Source: a virus. From it: a DNA stretch of 64,000 nt. Both the position numbers and the translations under genes were made by a program. The notes under the pieces were generated by a model, which did no database searches, was not told the origin of the DNA, and was given only the letters and a program-made list of their open reading frames with translations. Positions within the stretch are counted from its first letter, which is position 1, and each line of letters starts with the position of its first letter. The stretch covers positions 1 through 64,000 of the IMG/VR virus record IMGVR_UViG_3300045141_000199; one strand, given 5' to 3'. This document shows positions 21,515 to 30,167 of this stretch, piece after piece.

Positions 21515-22897
21515 ATGGACCCACTAGAGCAGATTAACCAGAAGATCGAGGAGTTAGACGCCCGCGCTAAAGAGTTAGTTGCGGCGGCCGAGTCCGGTGA
21601 TAAACCTGCCGAGGAAGTCAAGAGCTTGCTCGACACGGAGATTCAGCCTAAGCTCGACTTACTTTTCAAAGATCGCGAAGCCGCTGTTCATGAGGAAGAG
21701 ATCAAGTCTCTTCACGGACAGGTTACAACACTTGAGAAAGCAATCGAGGAGCTTCGCAAGCCAGGCGATGGCTTTGTAGTAGCTGCCGATCCTGAGTCAA
21801 AGAGTGTTGCGGAACCGGATAATCCATATTCGGACGGCTCTCGTTCACCATACGTTGATATTCGTATGGCGGCTAAAGGTAGCTCTGAGGCCCGCGAGCG
21901 TTTGATCGCTGGCGCTAAGGCGTTCACTGACGCCGGCTTTAGCCTCGATGAAGAGGGCAAGGCCATGACCGAGGGTACTGGCTCACAGGGTGGATACCTT
22001 GTTCAGCCATTGCTTGAGCGTCAGATTGTTCTAGCGCGTGAGAAAGACAACGTACTACGTCCTCTTTGCTCAACGCTAAACATCAACACCAACGCCATCC
22101 AGCTTGACCAGCTAGGACTATCAACCACCGCTGGTTGGGTAGCCGAGCTTGCAACCAAGCCTGAAAGCACGGCGATGACGCTAGCGACCATTACGGCGTC
22201 TGTCTTCACAGCAGCCGGTCTGGCAACGATCTCGAATCAGCTCCTACAGGACTCTAACCCTTCAGTAGATCAGCTTGTAACGGCTGATATTGCTAAGCGT
22301 CTGGTAGCCCTAGAAGAGACAGCATTCCTAAGCGGTTCTGGCTCTGGTCAGCCACTAGGACTTCTGAACACTCCGGGAATCTCAACTACATCGATTACAT
22401 CGACTGAAGACCCGGCCGCGGCGGGCAGCATTCTAGACAAGATTCTAGACGCTATCGCTAACGTGCAGGAAAATTGGGGTCAGCCATCGGCTATCCTCAT
22501 GCACCCGCGCACATGGACGACCATCCTGAAGTCCCGTGACACAGCAGGTCACTACACCATCTCGCCACGTAACAACTTTGGCGCTGGTTACGATCCTGCA
22601 ACACCACGAACCTTCATCAACGGCCCACAGCAGACGCTATTCGGCGTAGAAGTGGTGCTAAGCAACCGTATGCCGATCAATCTTGGATCGGGTACTAACG
22701 AGTCAAGGATCGTCGTGGGAGACTTCCGCGAGGCACTGATCCTAGATCGTCAGGGAATTACGGTCGATGAGTCGCCACATGTTTACTTTACAAGCAACCA
22801 GACGGTATTCCGCGCCGAGAGCCGCGTAGGATTCACGGCCGCTCGAAGCCCGGTAGCGTATAACGTTATCGGTGGCGTAGGGCTCGTAAACCGCTAA
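21515..22897 (+). CDS. Major capsid protein (HK97 fold)
   Basis: A 460-residue HK97-type capsid precursor. Residues about 1-110 are a coiled-coil delta/scaffold domain (EQINQKIEELDARAKELV...) expected to be removed by the S78 protease. The mature region shows GSQGGYLVQPLLERQIV, LDQLGLSTTAGWVAELA, ATISNQLLQDSNPSVDQLV, AFLSGSGSGQPLGLLNT and ILMHPRTWTTILKSRD. The gene follows the protease after 20 nt, with AGAAGG upstream. Confidence 0.96.
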   Translation: MDPLEQINQKIEELDARAKELVAAAESGDKPAEEVKSLLDTEIQPKLDLLFKDREAAVHEEEIKSLHGQVTTLEKAIEELRKPGDGFVVAADPESKSVAEPDNPYSDGSRSPYVDIRMAAKGSSEARERLIAGAKAFTDAGFSLDEEGKAMTEGTGSQGGYLVQPLLERQIVLAREKDNVLRPLCSTLNINTNAIQLDQLGLSTTAGWVAELATKPESTAMTLATITASVFTAAGLATISNQLLQDSNPSVDQLVTADIAKRLVALEETAFLSGSGSGQPLGLLNTPGISTTSITSTEDPAAAGSILDKILDAIANVQENWGQPSAILMHPRTWTTILKSRDTAGHYTISPRNNFGAGYDPATPRTFINGPQQTLFGVEVVLSNRMPINLGSGTNESRIVVGDFREALILDRQGITVDESPHVYFTSNQTVFRAESRVGFTAARSPVAYNVIGGVGLVNR

Positions 22898-22906
22898 GGA
22901 GAAATT

Positions 22907-23206
22907 ATGGCCGACGAGAAAACAGCTACAACACCTAGCGCGGCGCCCAACGCTGTTGCGTCAGACGCATCTTTCGAGGTTGCGGTAAACACTGACGGCG
23001 AGAAAGCGCAAGTAACAGGCAAGCCACATCCGCCAAAGACGCTTACTGAGGTTCATGAGGTATCAGTTAGGACCGATCGCGTGATCCTCGACACATCTGA
23101 CCCGCTAGCAGTCCAGGTTCCACCGAAATCAGAGGTAGACGGTAAGACGCCTATCGCTCTGGCTTACGAAGAGGCTAAGACACCTGAGGAAAAACTAGCG
23201 GAGTAA
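22907..23206 (+). CDS. Hypothetical head protein (99 aa)
   Basis: A 99-residue protein with an Ala/Thr-rich N-terminus and acidic C-terminus, beginning 9 nt after the capsid stop with an AAGGAG site. Genes here often encode head decoration or minor capsid proteins, but no motif confirms it. A terminator follows. Confidence 0.6.
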   Translation: MADEKTATTPSAAPNAVASDASFEVAVNTDGEKAQVTGKPHPPKTLTEVHEVSVRTDRVILDTSDPLAVQVPPKSEVDGKTPIALAYEEAKTPEEKLAE

Positions 23207-23230
23207 CGTCTCACCTAGCCAACCCCGACT

Positions 23231-23263
23231 CGACAAAGGTCCGCTAATAGCGGACCTTTGTCG
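23231..23263 (+). terminator. Terminator after the capsid genes
   Basis: CGACAAAGGTCCGC-TAATA-GCGGACCTTTGTCG, a perfect 14-bp stem containing its own T-rich arm. Confidence 0.92.
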
Positions 23264-23285
23264 TGCATAGGACTAGCATCGAACT

Positions 23286-24959
23286 ATGGCAAGACTCATC
23301 AAAAAAGGACTTGAAGGACCACCGGGGCCAGAAGGAGCCACGGGCGAAAAAGGTGAAAAAGGTCTAACGGGATCGACCGGCCCCGAAGGGCCGCCGGGCG
23401 CTACCGGCGAAAAAGGTGAAAAAGGAACTACTGGTGCGACCGGAGCAACCGGCTCGACTGGACCTGAAGGACCGACTGGTGCTACCGGCTCGACCGGACC
23501 TGCGGGTTCGACTGGAGCCACGGGGGCCACTGGCGCGACCGGAGCTGAAGGCCCACGGGGGGAAATGCTATGGCGGGGCGTCTGGTCGTCCGGCACCACT
23601 TACGCTAAAGGTGATGCTGTAGAAGAAGGTGAAAGTTCGTATATCGCGATTAAAAGCGGAAATACCAACCACAAACCTAGTTTATTAGGTGAATGGTGGG
23701 AATTAGTCGCTAAGAAGGGCGCCACGGGAGCGACTGGAGCAACGGGTTCTACGGGAGCAACAGGAGCTACCGGCGAAAAAGGTGAAAAAGGAACAACGGG
23801 CTCGACCGGGCCTGAAGGTCCAGCCGGCGCAACGGGAGCTACCGGCGCGGCTGGGGCTACCGGAGCTGAAGGTCCGCGTGGAGAAATGCTATGGCGTGGC
23901 GTTTGGTCTTCTGGCACAACCTATGCCAAAGGCGATGCTGTAGAGGAAGGCGAAAGCTCGTACATCGCCATCAAAAGCGCCAACACCAACCATAAACCTA
24001 GCGAACTTGGTGAATGGTGGGAACTAATTGCTAAAAAGGGTGCGGCCGGCGCTACGGGCGCCACTGGTGCTACGGGGGCAACGGGAGCCACAGGCGAAAA
24101 AGGTGAAAAAGGTACAACGGGCTCGACTGGAGCCGAAGGCGCGGCAGGAGCAACGGGCGCTAAAGGCGAAGGAACGTGGCAAGGCGTATGGTCATCTGGC
24201 ACAACTTACGCCAAAGGTGACATAGTTGAAGCAGGTGAATCATCTTACATCGCCATAAAATCTGCCAACACCAACCATTCACCGGCCTCCCTTGGTGAAT
24301 GGTGGGAACTAGTAGCTAAAAAGGGTGCTACCGGAGCAACGGGCGCGACTGGCCCTACGGGTGCAGAAGGCCCAACCGGAGCAACGGGAGCTAAAGGCGA
24401 AGGTAAATGGGAAGGCGTTTGGTCTAGCGGCACAACCTACACTAAAGGCGATCTTGTAGAAGAAGGCGAATCATCCTACATTGCCATTAAAAGCGCGAAC
24501 TTGAACCACAAACCTTCATCCCTAGGGGAATGGTGGGCGCTTGTCGCTAAAAAGGGCGCTACTGGCGCGACCGGCTCTGCGGGGTCTACAGGATCGACCG
24601 GCCCCGAAGGCCCAGCGGGAGCTTCAACTAAACCGCTGATTGCAATGTCCTTTGCAATCAAAGGTGAACTACTGGAAACGACTTACCCCGGCCGCTTCAT
24701 CCGTATAACAGGTTCGGAAGAACTAGAACTTGTAGCCATTTACGCTGAACTTGGAGCTGGCACCAGTGCAGTCGTTACGTTGAAAAAGAACGGCTCAGAA
24801 GCTACAGGCTTCAAAGGCACGATCAAAAAAGAATTTTTCTCAGTGACTCCTACCGGAATCGCTCTCGCGGACAAAGACAGGCTTGCTATCAGCGTTGCGA
24901 CCGCGACAGAAAAACCCGGCGATCTCACGTTTACCGTCTTTATCAAGCAGTTGAAATAA
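23286..24959 (+). CDS. Collagen-like fibre with four carbohydrate-binding-like repeats
   Basis: A 557-residue protein. Gly-X-Y collagen segments ([13 protein letters not shown] type) alternate with four near-identical modules of about 45 residues beginning W[10 protein letters not shown], starting near residues 94, 201, 297 and 374 and ending in [10 protein letters not shown]. The W..W..Y.KGD.V..G..Y pattern is that of chitin/carbohydrate-binding modules (CBM5/12-like). The C-terminal 110 residues form a separate beta domain. It is probably a trimeric capsid or neck fibre that sticks to host or environmental glycans. TAGCAT (23274-23279) lies 6 nt before the ATG. Confidence 0.85.
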   Translation: MARLIKKGLEGPPGPEGATGEKGEKGLTGSTGPEGPPGATGEKGEKGTTGATGATGSTGPEGPTGATGSTGPAGSTGATGATGATGAEGPRGEMLWRGVWSSGTTYAKGDAVEEGESSYIAIKSGNTNHKPSLLGEWWELVAKKGATGATGATGSTGATGATGEKGEKGTTGSTGPEGPAGATGATGAAGATGAEGPRGEMLWRGVWSSGTTYAKGDAVEEGESSYIAIKSANTNHKPSELGEWWELIAKKGAAGATGATGATGATGATGEKGEKGTTGSTGAEGAAGATGAKGEGTWQGVWSSGTTYAKGDIVEAGESSYIAIKSANTNHSPASLGEWWELVAKKGATGATGATGPTGAEGPTGATGAKGEGKWEGVWSSGTTYTKGDLVEEGESSYIAIKSANLNHKPSSLGEWWALVAKKGATGATGSAGSTGSTGPEGPAGASTKPLIAMSFAIKGELLETTYPGRFIRITGSEELELVAIYAELGAGTSAVVTLKKNGSEATGFKGTIKKEFFSVTPTGIALADKDRLAISVATATEKPGDLTFTVFIKQLK

Positions 24960-25648
24960 TGATACTTGAACAGCGCGGAACTACAACTACAGTCAGCGCT
25001 CTGAAAAAAACCTCTCTCACCGTGACCCCGCCTACCGGACTTGCAATAGGTGATCTTGTTTTTTATTTCATCACTTTCGCAGAAGTGCCGGCGGAAACCG
25101 AACCCGGCACCGTAATAACCATGATCGGTGGGGAAAGCTGGTCCCACACAGCTAAAGTCGAAATCACTACGGCTAAATTTCGCAAGAACAGTTGGGTTTA
25201 TTGGGGGGAACCAACCTTCAATGTCGAAGCACCAACCGTACCTATTCTTCCTAATGTTGAAACCAATAAAGAATCCCAAATGTATACGTCGTGCGTGGCG
25301 TTCAAGAAGGGCAGCTTCAATAAGACACACCCGGTACACCAGGAATCCGCTTCATGGTGGGTGTCCGAAACCGCCGGCACTACCACAACTATTCCAGGGA
25401 TTACTACGAATCAGCCAGGGTGTGAACTATTTGCTTATGTTCAGGGGGCTATTGGTTCCACTCCTTTTGCTGTTACGGGTGGATGGGAAGAACCAGCATC
25501 GAAAGACTCAATTTTTGTATTATTTAAGAAGCGGCAGGGTGCAGCAGGGGCAACAGAAGGAATGCAGCACAAAAAGGCGTCGGGTAAACTTACAGACGGT
25601 TATATGATTGCTGTAAATCCCCCCGACGAGTTTGTTTCAATGGTATAG
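24959..25648 (+). CDS. Virion-associated hypothetical protein (229 aa)
   Basis: A 229-residue beta-rich protein of the kind found at phage fibre tips (GLAIGDLVFYFITFAEVP; AGTTTTIPGITTNQPGCELFAYVQG). It starts in the TAATG overlap with the collagen-like gene, so the two are coupled and probably form one fibre. Its 3' end contains the promoter TGGTATAGT for the following gene. Confidence 0.55.
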   Translation: MILEQRGTTTTVSALKKTSLTVTPPTGLAIGDLVFYFITFAEVPAETEPGTVITMIGGESWSHTAKVEITTAKFRKNSWVYWGEPTFNVEAPTVPILPNVETNKESQMYTSCVAFKKGSFNKTHPVHQESASWWVSETAGTTTTIPGITTNQPGCELFAYVQGAIGSTPFAVTGGWEEPASKDSIFVLFKKRQGAAGATEGMQHKKASGKLTDGYMIAVNPPDEFVSMV

Positions 25649-25655
25649 TGTCACT

Positions 25656-26609
25656 GTGTATATCTACGCTACTCCCAACGAAGAAGTCGAGTCCTACATT
25701 GAAGGCGCTCCTTCTGGCCTAACTGGAACTGTCGGTTATCAGGTAATCAATCTTGAAACCGACGTAGCTATTGCTGCTAGGACTACTGCTGGCGTCGTAG
25801 AGATTCCGGCTGGGTCGGGCGCGTACTACGTAAAAGTCCTAGCTCCAAACAAACCGGGTAGCTATGCCGTAGTTTGGGACACTGGAGAAATCTCACCGGA
25901 AACGTCTGCGACGGACGTGCTGGTTGTCAACTCGACTGGTGTGGTGCCGCCGACTGTATCTGGCACTGGCAATCTAATCAGCCTTGAACAGCTTAGGATC
26001 GCCCATGGCATCCCAGCATCCACGATCGATCCCGAGCTAGATGCCAAATACGAACAGGCAATACGAGGCGCGAGCGCGGCAATCCGAAGCTACACCGATC
26101 GTTCATTTGGTGTACCAACCAAAACTTCCACCAAGCTCTTCGAATATGACTCATCCGGCTTCATCGATATCGATGACGCTATGGAAGTCAAAACCGTAGC
26201 CTTCCGTTTTGGGGCACTTACGCTACCCTTAGACGAATTCTACTGGCGTCCCGAGCCCCAGGATGGCCCGCCATATGAGTACATGACAATCCCGCATTGG
26301 GCCGGCATCTACTCGCCGCAAATGGGGTTCCGTTACAACCTCGATGTGATATCTAGAGAACGTGGCTGGCCTGGACTGATCCCGCTAATCGCAATCGAAG
26401 CGGTTTGGGGATGGCCGGAAATCCCTGCCGACGTAGAAGAGGCTGCCATCCTAACTGCGGCCGCTTTTGCTCAAAAGCCAGACGCTTTCGTTGGTGAGTC
26501 GATCGAGAACTACTCTTACACGATGGGTACACGTTCGAGCCTGAAATCTGAGGCGATCCCCGACCGAGCCCGCGATCTGTTGAACACGTTCGTAAGGTTC
26601 CAAATCTAA
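25656..26609 (+). CDS. Head-tail connector with N-terminal Ig-like domain
   Basis: A 317-residue protein. The first 105 residues look Ig-like. The C-terminal 200 residues (LISLEQLRIAHGIP, YEQAIRGASAAIRSYTDRSF, IEAVWGWPEIPADVEEAAILTAAAFAQ) match gp6-like head-tail adaptors that dock on the portal. The GTG start is chosen because TATAGT (25644-25649) lies 6 nt upstream, giving a leaderless mRNA; a TTG at 25632 is also open. Confidence 0.75.
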   Translation: MYIYATPNEEVESYIEGAPSGLTGTVGYQVINLETDVAIAARTTAGVVEIPAGSGAYYVKVLAPNKPGSYAVVWDTGEISPETSATDVLVVNSTGVVPPTVSGTGNLISLEQLRIAHGIPASTIDPELDAKYEQAIRGASAAIRSYTDRSFGVPTKTSTKLFEYDSSGFIDIDDAMEVKTVAFRFGALTLPLDEFYWRPEPQDGPPYEYMTIPHWAGIYSPQMGFRYNLDVISRERGWPGLIPLIAIEAVWGWPEIPADVEEAAILTAAAFAQKPDAFVGESIENYSYTMGTRSSLKSEAIPDRARDLLNTFVRFQI

Positions 26610-27052
26610 TGAATGAGGGCAACGTAATCACGAAAATTACCACGCGCGACGAGTTCGGTCGCTTCACGGCGATGTGTAGTCATGCCGGCGAGGAGATGCT
26701 GAAGGAAATGGCCCATGATGGGGCCGAGCTATCGCGTGAGCTAGCACCAGTAAGCGGTAAGCCTGATCCACGTTCGGTAAGCGTGAAAGACGGCATTCGC
26801 TATTACGTTACTCACGACACGGCTAGCTGGACTAGCATAGCTCGCCATGCGATGGCTGTCGAGAAAGGCTCAAAAAGGCATCCACAGAGTGGTAATGTGG
26901 GCTTCTTTTGGGAGAAGGAAGGCCGCCGTTGGGGGCCAGGCGATAACATCATCGACCACCCTGCTACCGAGGCTAAACCGTATCTACGGCCGGCGTGGGA
27001 GATTATCATGGATCGTTGGGATGAGTATGCTCGGCGTCATTTCGGGGGCTAA
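26609..27052 (+). CDS. HK97 gp10-like neck/tail protein
   Basis: A 147-residue protein with the gp10-like pattern: helical N-terminus, LAPVSGKP.., AVEKGSKRHPQSG, then NIIDHPATEAKPYLRPAWE, the usual conserved end. Such proteins join head completion or the tail neck. The TAATG overlap with the adaptor gene indicates coupling. Confidence 0.75.
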   Translation: MNEGNVITKITTRDEFGRFTAMCSHAGEEMLKEMAHDGAELSRELAPVSGKPDPRSVSVKDGIRYYVTHDTASWTSIARHAMAVEKGSKRHPQSGNVGFFWEKEGRRWGPGDNIIDHPATEAKPYLRPAWEIIMDRWDEYARRHFGG

Positions 27053-27508
27053 ATGACTGTTACAGCCCCCGAGACAGAAGCACGTCAGGCGCTAATTACG
27101 GCCGTCAAAGACGAGTTCACGCCCGAGAAACTGCCGGTGCTAGATGATCGTTTGCATGGTTCGCTGGGAGAACAGGAACCTGTAGCCGGTTGTTTCCCCG
27201 ATCATTCGACAGCGACGCGCGATCAAAAGCTAGTCAACGAGTATTTCATAACGGTTCAAGTCTTCTCTAGATGGGAGAAGATGGCAGACCGTGCTCAGAC
27301 CGTTTCGCCCGCACTTATCGAGGAATGGGCCGAGCGTTTTCGTCGCTGCATACAGAAAGAAGGCGTTGATCCTCAAACCGGGCGTGTCTGGTACTTCGAC
27401 CTTGAGATAATTCGTTATCGCCCTGATCCTACGGGCAATATTACGAGATTTGAAGCTACAGTTATCGCTCGGGGCAACAATAGTGCCTTAATTGAGACGA
27501 TAGGCTAA
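27053..27508 (+). CDS. Tail terminator / completion protein
   Basis: A 151-residue protein directly after the gp10-like gene, in the position of phage tail terminator genes. Its alpha/beta pattern (TAVKDEFTPEKLPVLDDRLHGSLG, EYFITVQVFSRWEK, ALIEEWAERFRRCIQ) is consistent with that family. The assignment rests mainly on gene order. Confidence 0.6.
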   Translation: MTVTAPETEARQALITAVKDEFTPEKLPVLDDRLHGSLGEQEPVAGCFPDHSTATRDQKLVNEYFITVQVFSRWEKMADRAQTVSPALIEEWAERFRRCIQKEGVDPQTGRVWYFDLEIIRYRPDPTGNITRFEATVIARGNNSALIETIG

Positions 27509-27541
27509 CTTTCTGTCGAGCCGCCGTCTAAAGTATATGGC

Positions 27542-28078
27542 ATGGCGAAGATTACTAAGTCTGCACATGCCCCTTCAGGCGACCTATTAGTTACAACGGC
27601 AGCGGGCGATTTCACAGTTTCAGATGGCGGTAGCTACGAAACTACCGATAAGGCTATTCTAGACAACGTTGGAGGCAATAACTTCCTCGTTGTCGAACTT
27701 GATAAAGCTGAAACTGCGCCAGCGGAAGAACTCAAAGGCGATCAGAATGACCCGCATGTAAACCCATCGGCTGACCACCTTAGCTCTCTAGCTTCACCTG
27801 AGGCCGTAGCGGCCGCAGACGCTAACGAGAAAGCCATTAGGGACACGGTTTCCCCGGAAATTGAGGTTACACCAAACCCTACGGTAGCTGAAATTCAGGA
27901 AAGCTTCTTTGACAATGTGGGGATCAACGCCGATCCCGTAGCTCCAACAGAGAATGCTCCAGTTGAAGAAGCCCCTAAAGCCGAAGAACCACCAGTAGAA
28001 GAAGCCCCTAAAGCCGAAGAACCACCAGTAGAACCAGCGCCGGTAGTCCCGGCTGAACCTTCAGGAGAAGAACACTAA
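27542..28078 (+). CDS. Hypothetical protein with Pro/Glu repeat tail
   Basis: A 178-residue protein. The first 60 residues form a small beta domain. Residues about 135-178 carry a repeat of PVEEAPKAEEP type, also visible as a DNA repeat at 27958-28032. TAAAGT (27529-27534) lies 7 nt before the ATG. It precedes the tail tube gene and may be a tail or neck ornament (inference). Confidence 0.55.
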   Translation: MAKITKSAHAPSGDLLVTTAAGDFTVSDGGSYETTDKAILDNVGGNNFLVVELDKAETAPAEELKGDQNDPHVNPSADHLSSLASPEAVAAADANEKAIRDTVSPEIEVTPNPTVAEIQESFFDNVGINADPVAPTENAPVEEAPKAEEPPVEEAPKAEEPPVEPAPVVPAEPSGEEH

Positions 28079-29077
28079 ATGGCCGGAAAGCGCGGAAATA
28101 CAGGTTGGATCATGTTCGGCCGCCAGTCGGCTAAGGGCACCCCCGCAACCCTCTCATTGATTGCGGAAGAAGAAAAACAGCCAGTTATTCGCTCGCCTTT
28201 CGCGGGCGGATCAATTGACCCTAGCCGTGAGTTCGGAGAGCTTGCGGAGACAGACTCCAACCGCGATAAAGGCCAGTCATACGTGAAAACAGGCGGCGTG
28301 GCTGGATCGCCTGAGATTTACGTGCGTGACGCGAGCATTGGAGCGCTCCTCTACTTCACCCTAGGTACCGACACCGTTTCAGGTACAGCCGGCAAACGAG
28401 TTCATACGGTCACGCCAGCTAACAACATTCCTTACGTTACATTTTGGGATAACGTAGCCGACACTCTTTTCGAGCGTCACGTTGATTGCTTCATCGACTC
28501 TCTAAACATCAAAGCTACGGCTGGCTCACCTTTGACGGCAACGGCCGCGATCAAAGGTCTGACAACCACCCGCTCTGAAACAGACTTCAACGCTACAGCG
28601 AAAGTACCGCTTCAGGCCGGCTACGTTTATAACTACAACGATGCAACGGTCGAATTATCTGGTGGTGCTACAGCACTCATCGGAAGTTTCGAGATCGTAA
28701 TCGAGAACAGCGTTACAGCGCAGCAGACTGACGATGTTCAGCCGATTGATGTTGTGGCTGGTAAACGAGCAGTTAGCCTGACGTTCGATATCATCTTCGA
28801 AACCCTAGCTGAGTACAACAAGTTCCACTATGGTGAAGCGGCCGGAACTACGATTTCTAACGCTCTTTACACCACATCGGCTAACTTCTCATTCTCACAT
28901 GGCGCTGATAACGGAGTCTCATTCGCACTGCCAAGCATTGCTTACGAGACATTCCCAATCACCCCCGACCCAGGCGGCGCACCGATCGTATCTAGCGTTC
29001 GTGCTGTTGCTCAGCGTCCGGCCGAAGGCTCGAATGTTCTGACTTCGGTAGTAAAAAATCAAGTAGAAAAATACTAA
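28079..29077 (+). CDS. Major tail (tube) protein
   Basis: A 332-residue protein with typical siphovirus tail-tube features: RESPFAGGSIDP-like N-terminus, GSPEIYVRDASIGALLYFTLG, ERHVDCFIDSLNIKATAGSPLTATAAIKGL, and a C-terminal SLTFDIIFETLAEYNKFHYG. It follows the neck genes and precedes the tail chaperones, as expected. Confidence 0.88.
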   Translation: MAGKRGNTGWIMFGRQSAKGTPATLSLIAEEEKQPVIRSPFAGGSIDPSREFGELAETDSNRDKGQSYVKTGGVAGSPEIYVRDASIGALLYFTLGTDTVSGTAGKRVHTVTPANNIPYVTFWDNVADTLFERHVDCFIDSLNIKATAGSPLTATAAIKGLTTTRSETDFNATAKVPLQAGYVYNYNDATVELSGGATALIGSFEIVIENSVTAQQTDDVQPIDVVAGKRAVSLTFDIIFETLAEYNKFHYGEAAGTTISNALYTTSANFSFSHGADNGVSFALPSIAYETFPITPDPGGAPIVSSVRAVAQRPAEGSNVLTSVVKNQVEKY

Positions 29078-29107
29078 GACAGTTGTCTACAAAAAGGAAA
29101 TTCTTTA

Positions 29108-29299
29108 ATGGCTAAGACTTCATACCAGACAAGCCCAGGCGCGATTCGTTCGCCCTCATTCAAAGCTAACCCGCTATCACCGCTAACTGTAGTGAGCCAG
29201 GGGAAGGTTTCTAAGCCTGTCCCTGTTCCAATCGGTAAGTACGGCCCTAAAGCCGTTCCGGGCACTGTAAAGGCCCCGGGCGCCAGCGGTACTATCTAA
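29108..29299 (+). CDS. Small Pro/Lys-rich protein (63 aa)
   Basis: A 63-residue low-complexity protein (PLSPLTVVSQGKVSKPVPVPIGKYGPKAV) with an AAAGGAAA motif upstream. No family. It is co-transcribed with the tail tube gene and ends before a terminator. Confidence 0.55.
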   Translation: MAKTSYQTSPGAIRSPSFKANPLSPLTVVSQGKVSKPVPVPIGKYGPKAVPGTVKAPGASGTI

Positions 29300-29320
29300 A
29301 CCACTCCCTAATCGACCCTT

Positions 29321-29356
29321 AGAAGCCTGCTAGGCCCCCCTAGCGGGCTTCTTTTA
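29321..29356 (+). terminator. Terminator after the tail tube genes
   Basis: AGAAGCCTGCTAGG pairs with CCTAGCGGGCTTCT (one T-G), followed by TTTATTTA. Confidence 0.92.
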
Positions 29357-29388
29357 TTTATGACGAGGGTTTCACTAGGATTAATTGA

Positions 29389-29562
29389 ATGGAACCTGAC
29401 CACGGCCTACAGGCGCAGGTCGATTTAGCGCTAGCAAACAGCAAGCGGGTCGCCCGCGAGGCGCGTATAGTAGTGAAAGACCTCGCGAGAATTCGCGACA
29501 CAATCAACGAGCTACAGTCCAAGGAGGACATAAGCGATGACAGCACAGAACGACACAGCTAA
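29389..29562 (+). CDS. Small coiled-coil protein (57 aa)
   Basis: A 57-residue helical protein (VDLALANSKRVAREARIVVKD..) whose end overlaps the tail chaperone start by 26 nt. TAGGAT (29376-29381) lies 7 nt before the ATG. Function unknown. Confidence 0.55.
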   Translation: MEPDHGLQAQVDLALANSKRVAREARIVVKDLARIRDTINELQSKEDISDDSTERHS

Positions 29563-29995
29563 CAGTAAGGTCGCCTCCCTAGCGAAGTGGAAGGCCGCGA
29601 AGACCCACACGATTACATTACCGTCAAACACGGTAGTCGAGATCGAGATTCCCGATTTGCCTAACTTAGTGAAGACGGGAACGATTCCTAACGAGCTGAT
29701 CGATGTAGCGATCGGCGTTGCTCAGGGTAAGCAGATTACCAAGCAGGATATCGAGCAGCAGGCCGATTTCTATAACAAGCTATGTGCTATTACGGTGAAG
29801 GCGCCGGCCGTCTCAGAGGAGGATTTCGCCGCGGGCGCTATTCCGTTTGAGGATAAGGAGATGATCGTAGAGATTGCTACACGCCAACGCGATCTCGATG
29901 CGGTCGGACACCACTTAGCAGGACTGGAGAAAGTGAAGGATTGGCGCACCTTTCGTGGCCTCTCCCTCGGCTACCCGGATGATGAGAGTTTGTAA
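29537..29995 (+). CDS. Tail assembly chaperone (gpG-like)
   Basis: A 152-residue protein immediately before the tape measure gene, in the gpG position. It has a strong ribosome site (AAGGAGG). The second half is helical and acidic. Tail chaperones coat the tape measure during assembly and are usually made in short and frameshifted long forms; here the second frame continues at 29955-30167. Confidence 0.8.
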   Translation: MTAQNDTANSKVASLAKWKAAKTHTITLPSNTVVEIEIPDLPNLVKTGTIPNELIDVAIGVAQGKQITKQDIEQQADFYNKLCAITVKAPAVSEEDFAAGAIPFEDKEMIVEIATRQRDLDAVGHHLAGLEKVKDWRTFRGLSLGYPDDESL

Positions 29996-30167
29996 GGAGT
30001 CCAAAAGACCATTTCCTCAGATGTCGGATGACGATGTAATCGATTATCTGATAACTGAGGCGGTAACCTTCAAGATGCTCAAAGAGCAACAGGAAGCCGA
30101 AAAGAAAGCAGAAGTTGACGAGTGGAAGCATGATATGGGTAGTTTAAGAGAGCGACTAGGACAGTAA
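29955..30167 (+). CDS. Tail chaperone frameshift extension (gpT-like)
   Basis: An open frame, +1 relative to the chaperone gene, ending one base before the tape measure ATG. It is helical and charged (TFKMLKEQQEAEKKAEVDEWKHDMG), like gpT domains. No ribosome site precedes its ATGs, so expression by ribosomal frameshifting near 29970-29995 is likely, perhaps at TTG-TAA or the CCCGG stretch. The direction (+1 or -2) follows from the frames; the exact slip site is not established. Confidence 0.65.
   Translation: MASPSATRMMRVCKESKRPFPQMSDDDVIDYLITEAVTFKMLKEQQEAEKKAEVDEWKHDMGSLRERLGQ

Noticed and set aside
23273-24661. Long minus-strand frames rich in Pro-Val-Ala-Pro
   Set aside because: They are the complement of the collagen-like repeats; the plus-strand protein has clear domains.
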